Positions 14,926 through 22,018 of a DNA stretch of 35,895 nucleotides are shown in pieces; position 1 is the stretch's first letter; each line of letters opens with the position of its first letter. The stretch is from NCBI GenBank assembly GCA_003558435.1, contig PWLR01000242.1, positions 1-35,895 of the forward strand, given 5' to 3'. Under the pieces are notes generated by a model. It searched no databases. It was not told the origin of the DNA and saw only the letters and a program-made list of their open reading frames with translations. The position numbers and the translations under genes were made by a program. This DNA comes from Nitriliruptoraceae bacterium. Lineage in GTDB: Bacteria; Actinomycetota; Nitriliruptoria; Nitriliruptorales; Nitriliruptoraceae.

Positions 14926-15738
14926 TCACCGCTCGGGCAACTCGGCCACCTGCACGGGCCGGGGCGGTGGCACGTCGAGGCAGCCGCCGTCGGCGCCGAC
15001 GGCGCGCAACCCGGCCCGGTCACCGGTTCCGAGCTCGACCGGGCCCTCGCCCGGATGGACGTACATGAGCTCGTCCGGATCATCGACGTGACCGAGACCG
15101 AGCACGTGGATCAACTCGTGCAACACCGTCGCGCCCCAGGAGTCGGCCCGGTCGCCCCGGCCCGGCCGCAGGTCGTGCCGCTCGGCATTGAGCACCACCT
15201 GACCGGAGACGTAGACCCGCTCGCCGGCAGGACCGACCGCGAGCGGGATCGCCACGCCCCGGTCGGTGTCGCCGAGCGGGACTCCGTCGGCGCCGGGGAC
15301 TGCCCAGGCGATCAGCACCGGCGCCCAGCGTTCGCCGTGATGCTCGGGCTGGTAGGGGAGTCGGGTGCCGCTCGGACGTTCGTCGGTCGATCCCCTCACC
15401 ACCAGATCCAGGCCGGTGGCAGCGCGTAGCGTCTCGATCGCGTCCTCGACGTCCTGTTCCGCTCCGTCGGGGAGGGAGGTCGTGGACACGACGAACTCGA
15501 TGGGTGAGCACGCGTCCCATCGCACCGGTGTGCCGTCACGGTTGCGCTCCCAGACGGAGAAGCCTTCCGAGGAGGCGCCCGTGGTCGCTGTGGCAGGGGA
15601 CGGCGAACGGTCCCATCCGGTCGCCAACGTTCCCAGGGCCACGGCGCTCGCCGCCAGGACCGTCACCGCGAACATCGCGGCTGCCAGGACACGTAGCCTG
15701 CGGCGCAAGGTCGCTGAGGCTCGGTCGGCGGCATCCAT
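14926..15738 (-). CDS. Membrane-anchored metzincin-type zinc metalloprotease
   Basis: A 270-residue protein with a single N-terminal hydrophobic segment (about 16-37) that acts as signal or anchor, so the protease domain is extracytoplasmic. The zinc motif HELIHVLGLGH is at 207-217, followed by Asp and by the Met of the Met-turn in DELMYVHP (225), which defines metzincins of the matrixin-like type. The first part of the domain is unlike known proteases by eye. No separate propeptide cysteine switch is visible. The ATG at 15738 is preferred over an upstream in-frame start at 15789 because a TACCGT -10 element lies six bases before it. Substrate unknown. Confidence 0.82.
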   Translation of the reverse strand: MDAADRASATLRRRLRVLAAAMFAVTVLAASAVALGTLATGWDRSPSPATATTGASSEGFSVWERNRDGTPVRWDACSPIEFVVSTTSLPDGAEQDVEDAIETLRAATGLDLVVRGSTDERPSGTRLPYQPEHHGERWAPVLIAWAVPGADGVPLGDTDRGVAIPLAVGPAGERVYVSGQVVLNAERHDLRPGRGDRADSWGATVLHELIHVLGLGHVDDPDELMYVHPGEGPVELGTGDRAGLRAVGADGGCLDVPPPRPVQVAELPER

Positions 15739-15744
15739 GCGGGG

Positions 15745-15750
15745 ACGGTA
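15745..15750 (-). promoter_or_regulatory. -10 element of the metalloprotease gene (leaderless)
   Basis: TACCGT on the minus strand ends six bases before the ATG at 15738. There is no ribosome site, so transcription is likely to begin at the ATG. Confidence 0.5.
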
Positions 15751-15809
15751 GCGAGGCTCGACAGCTCCCGAGATGTGAGCGGGCCACACCCGCGGACGAC
15801 GCGTTGGAG

Positions 15810-15872
15810 GTAGGGCGGTGGGAAGGGTCGGTAGGGCGGTGGGAAGGGTCGGTAGGGCGGTGGGAGGAGCCG
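15810..15872 (+). repeat. 21-bp tandem repeats upstream of the hydrolase
   Basis: Three adjacent 21-bp units (15810-15830, 15831-15851, 15852-15872) are followed by a partial fourth. Units 1 and 2 are identical; unit 3 carries several substitutions near its end. Each unit contains a purine-rich GGGAAGGG or GGGAGGAG stretch and an in-frame GTG, so the array is a series of ribosome-site-like modules. Confidence 0.85.
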
Positions 15873-15880
15873 GCAGGGCG

Positions 15881-16699
15881 GTGCCCTTGCACCACGTTCA
15901 GCTCGGCGCGGTGCGCGTGCCCTACCTGGATATCGGTGACCGCGACGCCCCGCCGGTGGTCTTGCTCCCGGGTCTGAGCGATGGTCTGGCCCCGATCACA
16001 CGGGCGGCGGCCCGACGGCCCTATCTGCAGGTCCCGCTCCCCTTGGATCGGATCCGGGGACTCGTGGTGTCGCATCGGCTACCGGTCGCCGCCCCGGTCA
16101 CCACCCGCGAACTGGCCGCCGACATCGCGGCGGTGCTGGAGGTGGTGCTCGACGGGCCGGCCGTGTTGGTGGCGCACTCGATGGGTGGCATGGTCGCGCA
16201 GCACCTGGCCGCCGATCGGCCGGAGCTGGTCTCGGGTTTGGTACTGACGGCCAGTTCTGCCCGTCCCGACGCGGCCGTACGCGAGGTGCTCGAACGGTGG
16301 GACGCGCTGGTGGCCGATCACCGCTTCGAGGCGTTCGCCCGTGACGCGGTGGCGACCTCGTTCACCGGCGCGAGTCGGCGCGACCGCGAACGTCTGCTGG
16401 CCGCCGATCCGCCCCCGGCGCCTCCGTCGGAGTTGATCCCTCGGCACCTCGCACTCTCCCGGGCGTGCGCGACCCACGACGCCGCCGGGCGGCTCGCCTC
16501 GATCGAGCATCCGTCCCTCGTGATCGCCGGCATCGATGACGTGGTGATCCCGGCAGCTCAGTCCGAAGCGCTGGCGGCAGGACTGCCGCACGGCCGGTAC
16601 GTCGCGCTCGAGGGTCTGGGGCACGGTTTCCCCGAGCAGGACCGGCAGCGCTACATGGAACACGTCGTGCCGTTCGTCACCGAGGCGGTGGTCGGGTAG
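15881..16699 (+). CDS. Alpha/beta hydrolase
   Basis: Serine hydrolase of the alpha/beta fold, 272 residues. The nucleophile elbow is VLVAHSMGGMVAQHLA (S100), the acid is D219 or D220 in IAGIDDVVIP, and the histidine is H248 in GLGHGFPEQD. The GTG at 15881 is my start because the fold begins at once (LGAVRVPYLDIGDRDAPPVVLLPG). GTG codons at 15818, 15839 and 15860 lie within the 21-bp repeat array and would add a low-complexity Val/Gly/Arg prefix; the purine-rich GGGAGGAG at 15862-15869 could serve 15881. No signal peptide is seen. Substrate unknown. Confidence 0.87.
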   Translation: MPLHHVQLGAVRVPYLDIGDRDAPPVVLLPGLSDGLAPITRAAARRPYLQVPLPLDRIRGLVVSHRLPVAAPVTTRELAADIAAVLEVVLDGPAVLVAHSMGGMVAQHLAADRPELVSGLVLTASSARPDAAVREVLERWDALVADHRFEAFARDAVATSFTGASRRDRERLLAADPPPAPPSELIPRHLALSRACATHDAAGRLASIEHPSLVIAGIDDVVIPAAQSEALAAGLPHGRYVALEGLGHGFPEQDRQRYMEHVVPFVTEAVVG

Positions 16700-16725
16700 A
16701 GCGGAGCGGTGCGGGGTGGGGCGAC

Positions 16726-16731
16726 TACGCT
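16726..16731 (+). promoter_or_regulatory. -10 element of the SDR gene (leaderless)
   Basis: TACGCT ends exactly six bases before the ATG at 16738. No ribosome site is present in the gap, so the mRNA is probably leaderless. Confidence 0.5.
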
Positions 16732-16737
16732 GCCAGC

Positions 16738-17466
16738 ATGGCGTCACTGGTGGTGGTCACGGGAGGCTCGGCCGGACTCGGCCGAGCCCTGCTCGAGGCC
16801 GCGCCCGAGGGCTCGTACCGTGTGGATGTGAGTAGGTCGGGCCCGCCACCGGTGGCCGACGAGCATGTCGCCGCCGACCTCGGCGATCCCGCGGCCTGGA
16901 AGCCGGTCGGTCAACGCATCGAACAGTTGATCGGCCAACGGCAGTGGACGCGGGTGACGCTCGTCCACTGCGCCGGCACCCTGGAGCCCATCGGGTTCGC
17001 CGGTGAGGTGGACAGCCGGGACTACACCGCCAACCTGCTGGTCAACGCGGCGTCGTCGCTGGCGCTGGGGCAGCGCTTCCTGGTGGCCGTGGCGTCGGCT
17101 GGGTCGGACGCACGTTGCGAGCTCGCCCTCGTGTCGTCCGGCGCCGCACGTTCGACCTACCTCGGTTGGTCGGCCTACGGCGCGGCGAAGGCCGCCGGCG
17201 ACCAGTGGGTCCGCGTCGTCGGTGCCGAACAGCAGGAGCGCGGGGGCGTGCGCGTGCTGTCGGTGGCCCCGGGGGTCGTGGCCACGGGGATGCAGGCGAT
17301 GATCCGCGACACCGATCCTCACGATTTCCCTGCGGTCGAGAAGTTCCGCGAGCTGTACGAGACGGGTGCCCTGACCGATCCCGCGGACGCCGCGGCCGCC
17401 TTCTGGCGCGTGCTCGACGACGACGAGGTCCTGACCGGCTCGGTCGTCGACCTCCGCGACCGCTAA
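16738..17466 (+). CDS. Short-chain dehydrogenase/reductase, sepiapterin/benzil reductase-like
   Basis: NADP(H)-dependent classical SDR of 242 residues. The cofactor motif TGGSAGLG is at 8-15, the acidic AADLGD at 45-50, the active-site Ser at 133-134, and YGAAK gives Y147 and K151. The segment GVRVLSVAPGVVATGMQAMIRD and the short loop architecture recall sepiapterin reductase and bacterial benzil reductases. The family is firm, the substrate is not. A pterin dehydratase gene lies two genes upstream, but in a different transcription unit, so I do not read a pterin pathway into it. The CoA racemase follows after 43 bp on the same strand. Confidence 0.88.
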   Translation: MASLVVVTGGSAGLGRALLEAAPEGSYRVDVSRSGPPPVADEHVAADLGDPAAWKPVGQRIEQLIGQRQWTRVTLVHCAGTLEPIGFAGEVDSRDYTANLLVNAASSLALGQRFLVAVASAGSDARCELALVSSGAARSTYLGWSAYGAAKAAGDQWVRVVGAEQQERGGVRVLSVAPGVVATGMQAMIRDTDPHDFPAVEKFRELYETGALTDPADAAAAFWRVLDDDEVLTGSVVDLRDR

Positions 17467-17509
17467 GCGCTTCGGGCCATCCGGATCCGCACGACAACGA
17501 GGAGTCACC

Positions 17510-18652
17510 GTGTCAGGACCGCTCACCGGCGTACGCATCGTGGAGCTCGCGGGCCTCGGGCCCGCCCCCTACGGCGTGATGTTGCTCGCCGACCTCGGGG
17601 CCGAGGTGATCCGGGTCGATCGTGCCGCCGCGGCACGTGGCGAGTTGGGTGCCGAGGCCTCCATGATCGGGCTCTCGCGCAACCGCCGTTCTGTGGCCGT
17701 CGACCTCAAGTCGGCCTCCGGGGTGGAACTCCTGCACCGGCTGGTCGATGATGCTGACGTGCTGGTCGAGGGCTTCCGGCCCGGAGTGGCGGAACGGCTC
17801 GGGATCGGTCCCGACCCGCTCCGGGCCCGCAACCCACGCCTGATCTACGCGCGTATGACCGGTTGGGGCCAGGACGGTCCCATGGCGGCGCGCGCGGGTC
17901 ACGACATCGACTACGCCGCGCTGTCGGGCGCACTGCACACGGTCGGTCGCGCGGGAGACCCCCCGCCACCGCCGGTGAACTATCTCGCGGACTTCGGCGG
18001 TGGTGGGGCGTTCCTGGCCATCGGGGTGCTGGCCGCGTTGGTGGAGCGGGACCGTTCCGGGGAGGGCCAGGTCATCGACGCCGCCATGATCGACGGTGCG
18101 GCCTCGATGACGGCGTTCCTGCACGGTCTGCTCGCCATCGGCGCCTGGTCGACCGAGCGGGGCACGAACCTGCTCGACGGTGCGGCGCCCTACTACGACA
18201 CCTACCGCTGCGCCGATGGCGGCTTCGTCGCCGTGGGGGCGTTGGAGCCGCAGTTCTTCGCGGAACTCTGTGATCGGCTGGGACTCGACCCCGCCGACTG
18301 GCCCCAGCACGACCGCGAGGTGTGGCCGGAACAGAAGCGCCGCCTGGCCGAGTTGTTCGCCACACGACCTCGCGACGAGTGGGCGACGCTGTTCGAGGAC
18401 AGCGATGCCTGCGTCGCCCCCGTGCTCGATCTGCTGGAGGCGCCCCGACACCACCACAACGTCGCACGCGGGACCTTCAGCGACGAGTTCGGTGTCACCC
18501 AACCGGCACCTGCTCCCCGCTTCTCCCGTACCCCGGGGAGCATCGAGCGTCCCCCACCCCGTCCGGGGGAGCACACCGACGAGGTGCTGCTCGAAGCCGG
18601 GGTCGACGCTGACGCGCTGTGGGCCCTGCGGGCGGCGGGCACGATCGCCTGA
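17510..18652 (+). CDS. CaiB/BaiF CoA-transferase family protein, alpha-methylacyl-CoA racemase type
   Basis: Class III CoA-transferase-fold enzyme of 380 residues, predicted to epimerise 2-methylacyl-CoA esters so that branched fatty or sterol side chains can enter beta-oxidation. H131 (AGHDIDYAALSGAL) and D161 (ADFGGGG) are 30 residues apart, the same spacing as the catalytic His126/Asp156 pair of the mycobacterial racemase. The N-terminal GPLTGVRIVELAGLGPAPYGVMLLADLGAEVIRVD is the family signature. The GTG start has GAGGAG upstream. It sits just upstream of the inverted-repeat element. Confidence 0.93.
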   Translation: MSGPLTGVRIVELAGLGPAPYGVMLLADLGAEVIRVDRAAAARGELGAEASMIGLSRNRRSVAVDLKSASGVELLHRLVDDADVLVEGFRPGVAERLGIGPDPLRARNPRLIYARMTGWGQDGPMAARAGHDIDYAALSGALHTVGRAGDPPPPPVNYLADFGGGGAFLAIGVLAALVERDRSGEGQVIDAAMIDGAASMTAFLHGLLAIGAWSTERGTNLLDGAAPYYDTYRCADGGFVAVGALEPQFFAELCDRLGLDPADWPQHDREVWPEQKRRLAELFATRPRDEWATLFEDSDACVAPVLDLLEAPRHHHNVARGTFSDEFGVTQPAPAPRFSRTPGSIERPPPRPGEHTDEVLLEAGVDADALWALRAAGTIA

Positions 18653-18718
18653 CCGACTCGTCGGCTCCGCGAGCGGTCGTCGTAGCCCGGCGCCCATGCC
18701 GAGCTCAGCCTTCCTATC

Positions 18719-18737
18719 GTTCGGCAGTCGGGTGTGA
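18719..18737 (+). repeat. Left terminal inverted repeat
   Basis: GTTCGGCAGTCGGGTGTGA; it matches the reverse complement of 19342-19360 at 18 of 19 positions. Confidence 0.8.
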
Positions 18738-18797
18738 TGGATGTGGACATCTACCGTGTCACATGTGTGCGGCACGGTCTGGTTCATGGTGGACACG

Positions 18798-19351
18798 ATG
18801 ATTGCCGAGGCGGCCGCAGGGCGCGGCCACATCACCCGTGCGGTCGAGGTGGTGTTGGATCCGTCTCCGTCGCAGGAGCGTTTGTCGCGGTCGTACTCCG
18901 GGTCGATGCGTGCCGGTTACAACTGGGCGATCGCGCTGGTGCGCGACAACCTGAACGTCCGCCGCGACGAGCGCGCCCGCGGTGTCCCCGCCGATGAGCT
19001 GACGCCGGCGCTGTCCTGGACGCGCGAGTCGTTGGTGTCACACTGGCGTCGGCAGCGTGATGAGGTGCATCCGTGGCACCGGGACGTGTCCATCCACGCG
19101 TTCCGTACCGGGATCGACAACGCCGCGTTCGCGCCGAAGAACTTCTCCGAGTCGCGCTCCGGCAAACGGCGGGGGCGCAAGGTTGGGTTCCCCGGTTGAA
19201 GAACCGCCACTCGCGGCAGGCGGTCACGTTCATCGAGCTTGCCGACGGGGTCGACCACCGTCACTGGATCAACCCGGGCACCCGCGAACATGTCCGGCTG
19301 ATGCTGCCGCAGCGTGCCTGCGACGACAGCTGGGAGCGGCGTCACACCTGA
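18798..19351 (+). pseudogene. tnpB: Frameshifted and truncated TnpB (RNA-guided nuclease) gene
   Basis: The N-terminal part of a TnpB protein is recognisable: RAVEVVLDPSPSQERL, RAGYNWAIALVRDN and NFSESRSGKRRGRKVGFP. A one-base loss in the C-run at 19190-19193 brings an early stop (19197-19199). In the shifted frame the homology resumes as RLKNRHSRQAVTFIE and continues to HVRLMLPQ (to about 19312). The frame then becomes unrelated and stops at 19351. The whole RuvC nuclease domain and zinc finger are missing, so no nuclease activity is possible. ATG 18798 is preferred (18786 is an alternative); a 12-codon open frame beginning at ATG 18763, five bases after TACCGT, ends overlapping it (ATGA). 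Confidence 0.85.
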
Positions 19352-19360
19352 CTGCCGAAC
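19342..19360 (-). repeat. Right terminal inverted repeat
   Basis: On the minus strand it reads GTTCGGCAGTCAGGTGTGA. It ends one base before the stop codon of the penicillin-binding protein. Confidence 0.8.
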
Positions 19361-21778
19361 TTAGCCTTCCTCGACGGGAGCGGGTTCCGGAGCGGGAGCC
19401 CCGGCGGGGTCCGGTTCGGGGTCCGGCTCGGGTTCGGGGTCTGGCTCGGGTTCGGGCTCGGGTTCGGGCTCGGGTTCCGGTTCTGGCTCGGGTTCCGGCT
19501 CCGGCTCGGGCTCTGGCTCGGGCTCGGGCTCGGGTTCGGGCTCTGGCTCGCCGAGCTGCTCGACGCACGGTCGTCCCTGGAAGTCGAGCGGCTCGTCGAG
19601 CACTTCCGGGGTTCGTCCGAACTCGTCGGCGCCACTCGGTGGGGGACCGAAGGCGTACCCGGGTGGGCAGGGATCGAGGGTCGGCTTCTGCTCGACGCAC
19701 GGTCGATCCTGATCGTCGGTGATGTCGATCAGCACGTCCGGGAAGAACCCGTCGGCGTCCGCGGACCCCGGCGGCGTCGCGAACTCGTAGCCGTCCGGAC
19801 ACGCATCCTCGTCCCCGCCGACCACCTCGAGGTCTTCGCCAGGTGGCGTGAACTCGACCACGTCCATCCCGTCGACGGCCCGGGTCATGTACTGCTGCCA
19901 GACCGGTGCGGCCAGGCCGCCACCGGTCGCGTTGTCGGCATCGATCGGGGAGTTGTCGAAGTTGCCGAGCCAGACCGTGGTCGCCAGCTGGGGGACGTAG
20001 CCGGCGTACCAGACGTCGTTGCTGTCGCTGGTCGTGCCGGTCTTGCCCGCCGAGGGCCGACCATCGAGGGCGGCGGCGCTGCCACTGCCGCCCGTGACGA
20101 CCCCGGCGAGCACGTCGGTGACGCCGCGTGCCACCTCGACGTCGACGCTCTGCTCGTCGCCCAGACCCGGTTCGTAGACCACGCGGCCATCGGCGTCCTC
20201 GACGCGCACCACCAGACGCGGGCGCACGTGCAGCCCCTCCGCGGCGTAGGTCGCGTAGGCGCTGGTCATCTCCAGGGGGCTGAAGCCGAACGCTCCCAGG
20301 CTGAGGCTCGCCACGCCCTGCATCGTTGATCCGGCGTCGCGCTGGGTCGGGAAGACCTCGTCGGCCTGGTCCCTCGGTAGCCCTGCGCGCCGTGCGGCGT
20401 CGATGACGGCTTCGCGGCCGACCTCCTCCTGCATCTGGACGTAGACGGTGTTGGTCGACGACGCGGTGGCCTGGCGGACCGTCTGCTCACCGAAGCTGGA
20501 GCCGCCGAAGTTCCTCGCGGTGTACTCGGCATCGACCTCCAACTCGCCCGGTGCGGGGAAGCGCGATTCGGGGGAGAGTCCGGCCTCGAGGAACGCCTGG
20601 AGCGTGAAGGCCTTGAAGGTCGAACCGGTCTGCCGCACCGAGCGCATGGCGGTGTTGAGCGGTTGCGCGTCGATGTCGGGACCACCGACGATCGCCCGGA
20701 CGCCCCCGGTGAGCGGATCGACACTGACGATCGCGCCGGTGTCGGTCGGTCCCTCCGCGACGGCCGCGGTCAACGTCTCCTGGGCGGCCTGCTGCATCGA
20801 CTGGTCGAGTTCGGTGTAGATCCGCAGTCCCCGGAACAGCTCGCCCTGGGCGAATTCGGGGCGAGCGGAGAGCTCGCGACGGACCGCGTCGAGGTAGTAG
20901 GCGTTGGGTCCGCGCTCGATGCTGCGGCGGCCGGTGACCTCGGGCAGCCCTTCGGCGACGAACGTGTCGAACTCGGCCTGGGTGATCGAACCCATCTCGA
21001 GCATGCCGGTGAGCGAGACCCGACGGCGTTGGTCCGCGCGCTCCGGGTTCTCCTGGGGATCGAAGGCCTCCGGAGCGGCGATGATCCCGGCGAGCGTGGC
21101 GGCCTGGTTGACGGTCAGTTCGCTGGCCGGCACGTCGTAGAACGTCCGGGCGGCGGCCTCGATGCCGGAGGTTCCCCGACCCCAGTAGATGGTGTTGAGG
21201 TAGAAGCCGAGGATCTCGTCCTTCTCGTAGGCCTGCTCCAGCTTGATCGCCAGCGCGGCTTCCTCGACCTTGCGGGTATAGGTCTGATCCGGGCTCAACG
21301 CGGCGTTCTTGATGTACTGCTGGGTGATGGTCGAGCCGCCCTGCTGCACGGACCCGGCGCGCACGTTGGTGAACATGGCCCGGGCGATGCCGGTGACCGA
21401 GATGCCCCGGTGCTCGTAGAAACCCCGGTCCTCGATGCCGAGCACCGCCTGGGGGACGTGGTCGGGCAGGGTGTCGAACGCGACGTCCTCGCGCGAGACC
21501 TCGGAGGCGAGTCCGCCGATCTCGACCTCTGCCGCGTCGAACACCACCGACGAACGTGGCGCGATGTCCTCGGGGAGCGGGACCGACGAGAACACGAAGT
21601 AGAACGCGAGCAGACCGATGGCGCCGAGCACGATGGCGGGGAACACCATCAGCCCGAGGAGCCAGCGACGGAGCCGGCGGCGCTTGGGCGGTACGCCAGC
21701 AGCACTCGAGCCGGACCAGGAGCGAGCGTTCGCGTCGCGGTTGCGCGCGTCGCGGCGGGTCCGGGAGCTACGAGCCAT
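19361..21778 (-). CDS. Class A penicillin-binding protein (glycosyltransferase/transpeptidase)
   Basis: Bifunctional cell-wall synthase of 805 residues: polymerises glycan strands and crosslinks peptides outside the membrane. A basic cytoplasmic N-terminus precedes one membrane helix (38-62). The GT51 domain has [10 protein letters not shown] (116-125) and GGSTITQQ (147-154). The transpeptidase has the serine motif STFK (S386, K389), SxN at 441-443 and KTGT at 579-582. After the catalytic core come two copies of a 38-residue Cys-containing repeat (660-697 and 704-741) and then a long Glu-Pro tail (744 to about 785). AGGA lies upstream of the ATG. The tail end and stop lie against the inverted-repeat element, so the extreme C-terminus may have been altered by insertion. 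Confidence 0.95.
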   Translation of the reverse strand: MARSSRTRRDARNRDANARSWSGSSAAGVPPKRRRLRRWLLGLMVFPAIVLGAIGLLAFYFVFSSVPLPEDIAPRSSVVFDAAEVEIGGLASEVSREDVAFDTLPDHVPQAVLGIEDRGFYEHRGISVTGIARAMFTNVRAGSVQQGGSTITQQYIKNAALSPDQTYTRKVEEAALAIKLEQAYEKDEILGFYLNTIYWGRGTSGIEAAARTFYDVPASELTVNQAATLAGIIAAPEAFDPQENPERADQRRRVSLTGMLEMGSITQAEFDTFVAEGLPEVTGRRSIERGPNAYYLDAVRRELSARPEFAQGELFRGLRIYTELDQSMQQAAQETLTAAVAEGPTDTGAIVSVDPLTGGVRAIVGGPDIDAQPLNTAMRSVRQTGSTFKAFTLQAFLEAGLSPESRFPAPGELEVDAEYTARNFGGSSFGEQTVRQATASSTNTVYVQMQEEVGREAVIDAARRAGLPRDQADEVFPTQRDAGSTMQGVASLSLGAFGFSPLEMTSAYATYAAEGLHVRPRLVVRVEDADGRVVYEPGLGDEQSVDVEVARGVTDVLAGVVTGGSGSAAALDGRPSAGKTGTTSDSNDVWYAGYVPQLATTVWLGNFDNSPIDADNATGGGLAAPVWQQYMTRAVDGMDVVEFTPPGEDLEVVGGDEDACPDGYEFATPPGSADADGFFPDVLIDITDDQDRPCVEQKPTLDPCPPGYAFGPPPSGADEFGRTPEVLDEPLDFQGRPCVEQLGEPEPEPEPEPEPEPEPEPEPEPEPEPEPEPEPEPEPDPEPEPDPEPDPAGAPAPEPAPVEEG
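19410..19549 (-). repeat. Glu-Pro coding tract in the PBP tail
   Basis: An imperfect hexamer tract encodes alternating Glu/Asp-Pro dipeptides. Codons vary (GAG/GAA, CCC/CCG), so the dipeptide is kept even though the DNA is not a pure repeat. It probably forms an extended, wall-spanning polyproline-like rod. Confidence 0.75.
19556..19801 (-). repeat. Paired 38-residue Cys repeats in the PBP C-terminus
   Basis: Both units begin with CPxGYxF, continue PP-x-ADxxG with a Pro and Val-Leu, and end QxRPCVEQ. In each, the two cysteines are 34 residues apart (C660-C694 and C704-C738). One disulfide per unit outside the membrane is likely. Confidence 0.8.
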
Positions 21779-21976
21779 CGGGCGGATCCTGGTGGGAGCG
21801 AGGGGGATGTACGGCCGAACACGCCCCCTGGACAGCGGCGTAGGACCTTACCGTGTCGAGGACACCGGACTCGCTCGGTCGCCCCGGCCCCCGGAACGAC
21901 CGATCAGGATCGGTGGCCCGCTGCGTGCCCCGTGGACGGCGGCCTCGGGTCGGGCGCGCCGGGGTGTTGCCCGAAC

Positions 21977-22013
21977 GGTGTGACGCCCGGCCGGGTTCGC
22001 CGGGCGTCACACC
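21977..22013 (-). terminator. Strong hairpin after the acyl-CoA dehydrogenase gene
   Basis: A perfect 14-bp inverted repeat (21977-21990 with 22000-22013, 9-base loop) begins five bases past the acyl-CoA dehydrogenase stop on the minus strand. No T-run follows, so it is a probable but U-less terminator that separates this gene from the downstream penicillin-binding protein gene. Confidence 0.6.
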
Positions 22014-22018
22014 AGGGC

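Larger units (their letters stand above)
18719..19360 (+). mobile_element. 642-bp inverted-repeat-bounded element carrying a tnpB relic
   Basis: The two ends are 19-bp terminal inverted repeats with one mismatch (18719-18737 and 19342-19360). The interior holds only the tnpB relic. Just outside, the 8-bp sequence AGCCTTCC occurs in direct orientation on both sides (18707-18714, four bases from the left end, and 19363-19370, two bases from the right end), which could be a target duplication with slightly eroded ends. The right end abuts the stop codon of the penicillin-binding protein. IS200/IS605 and IS607 elements normally lack inverted repeats, so this is not a standard solo TnpB element. 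It was probably moved in trans by another transposase. Confidence 0.65.
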
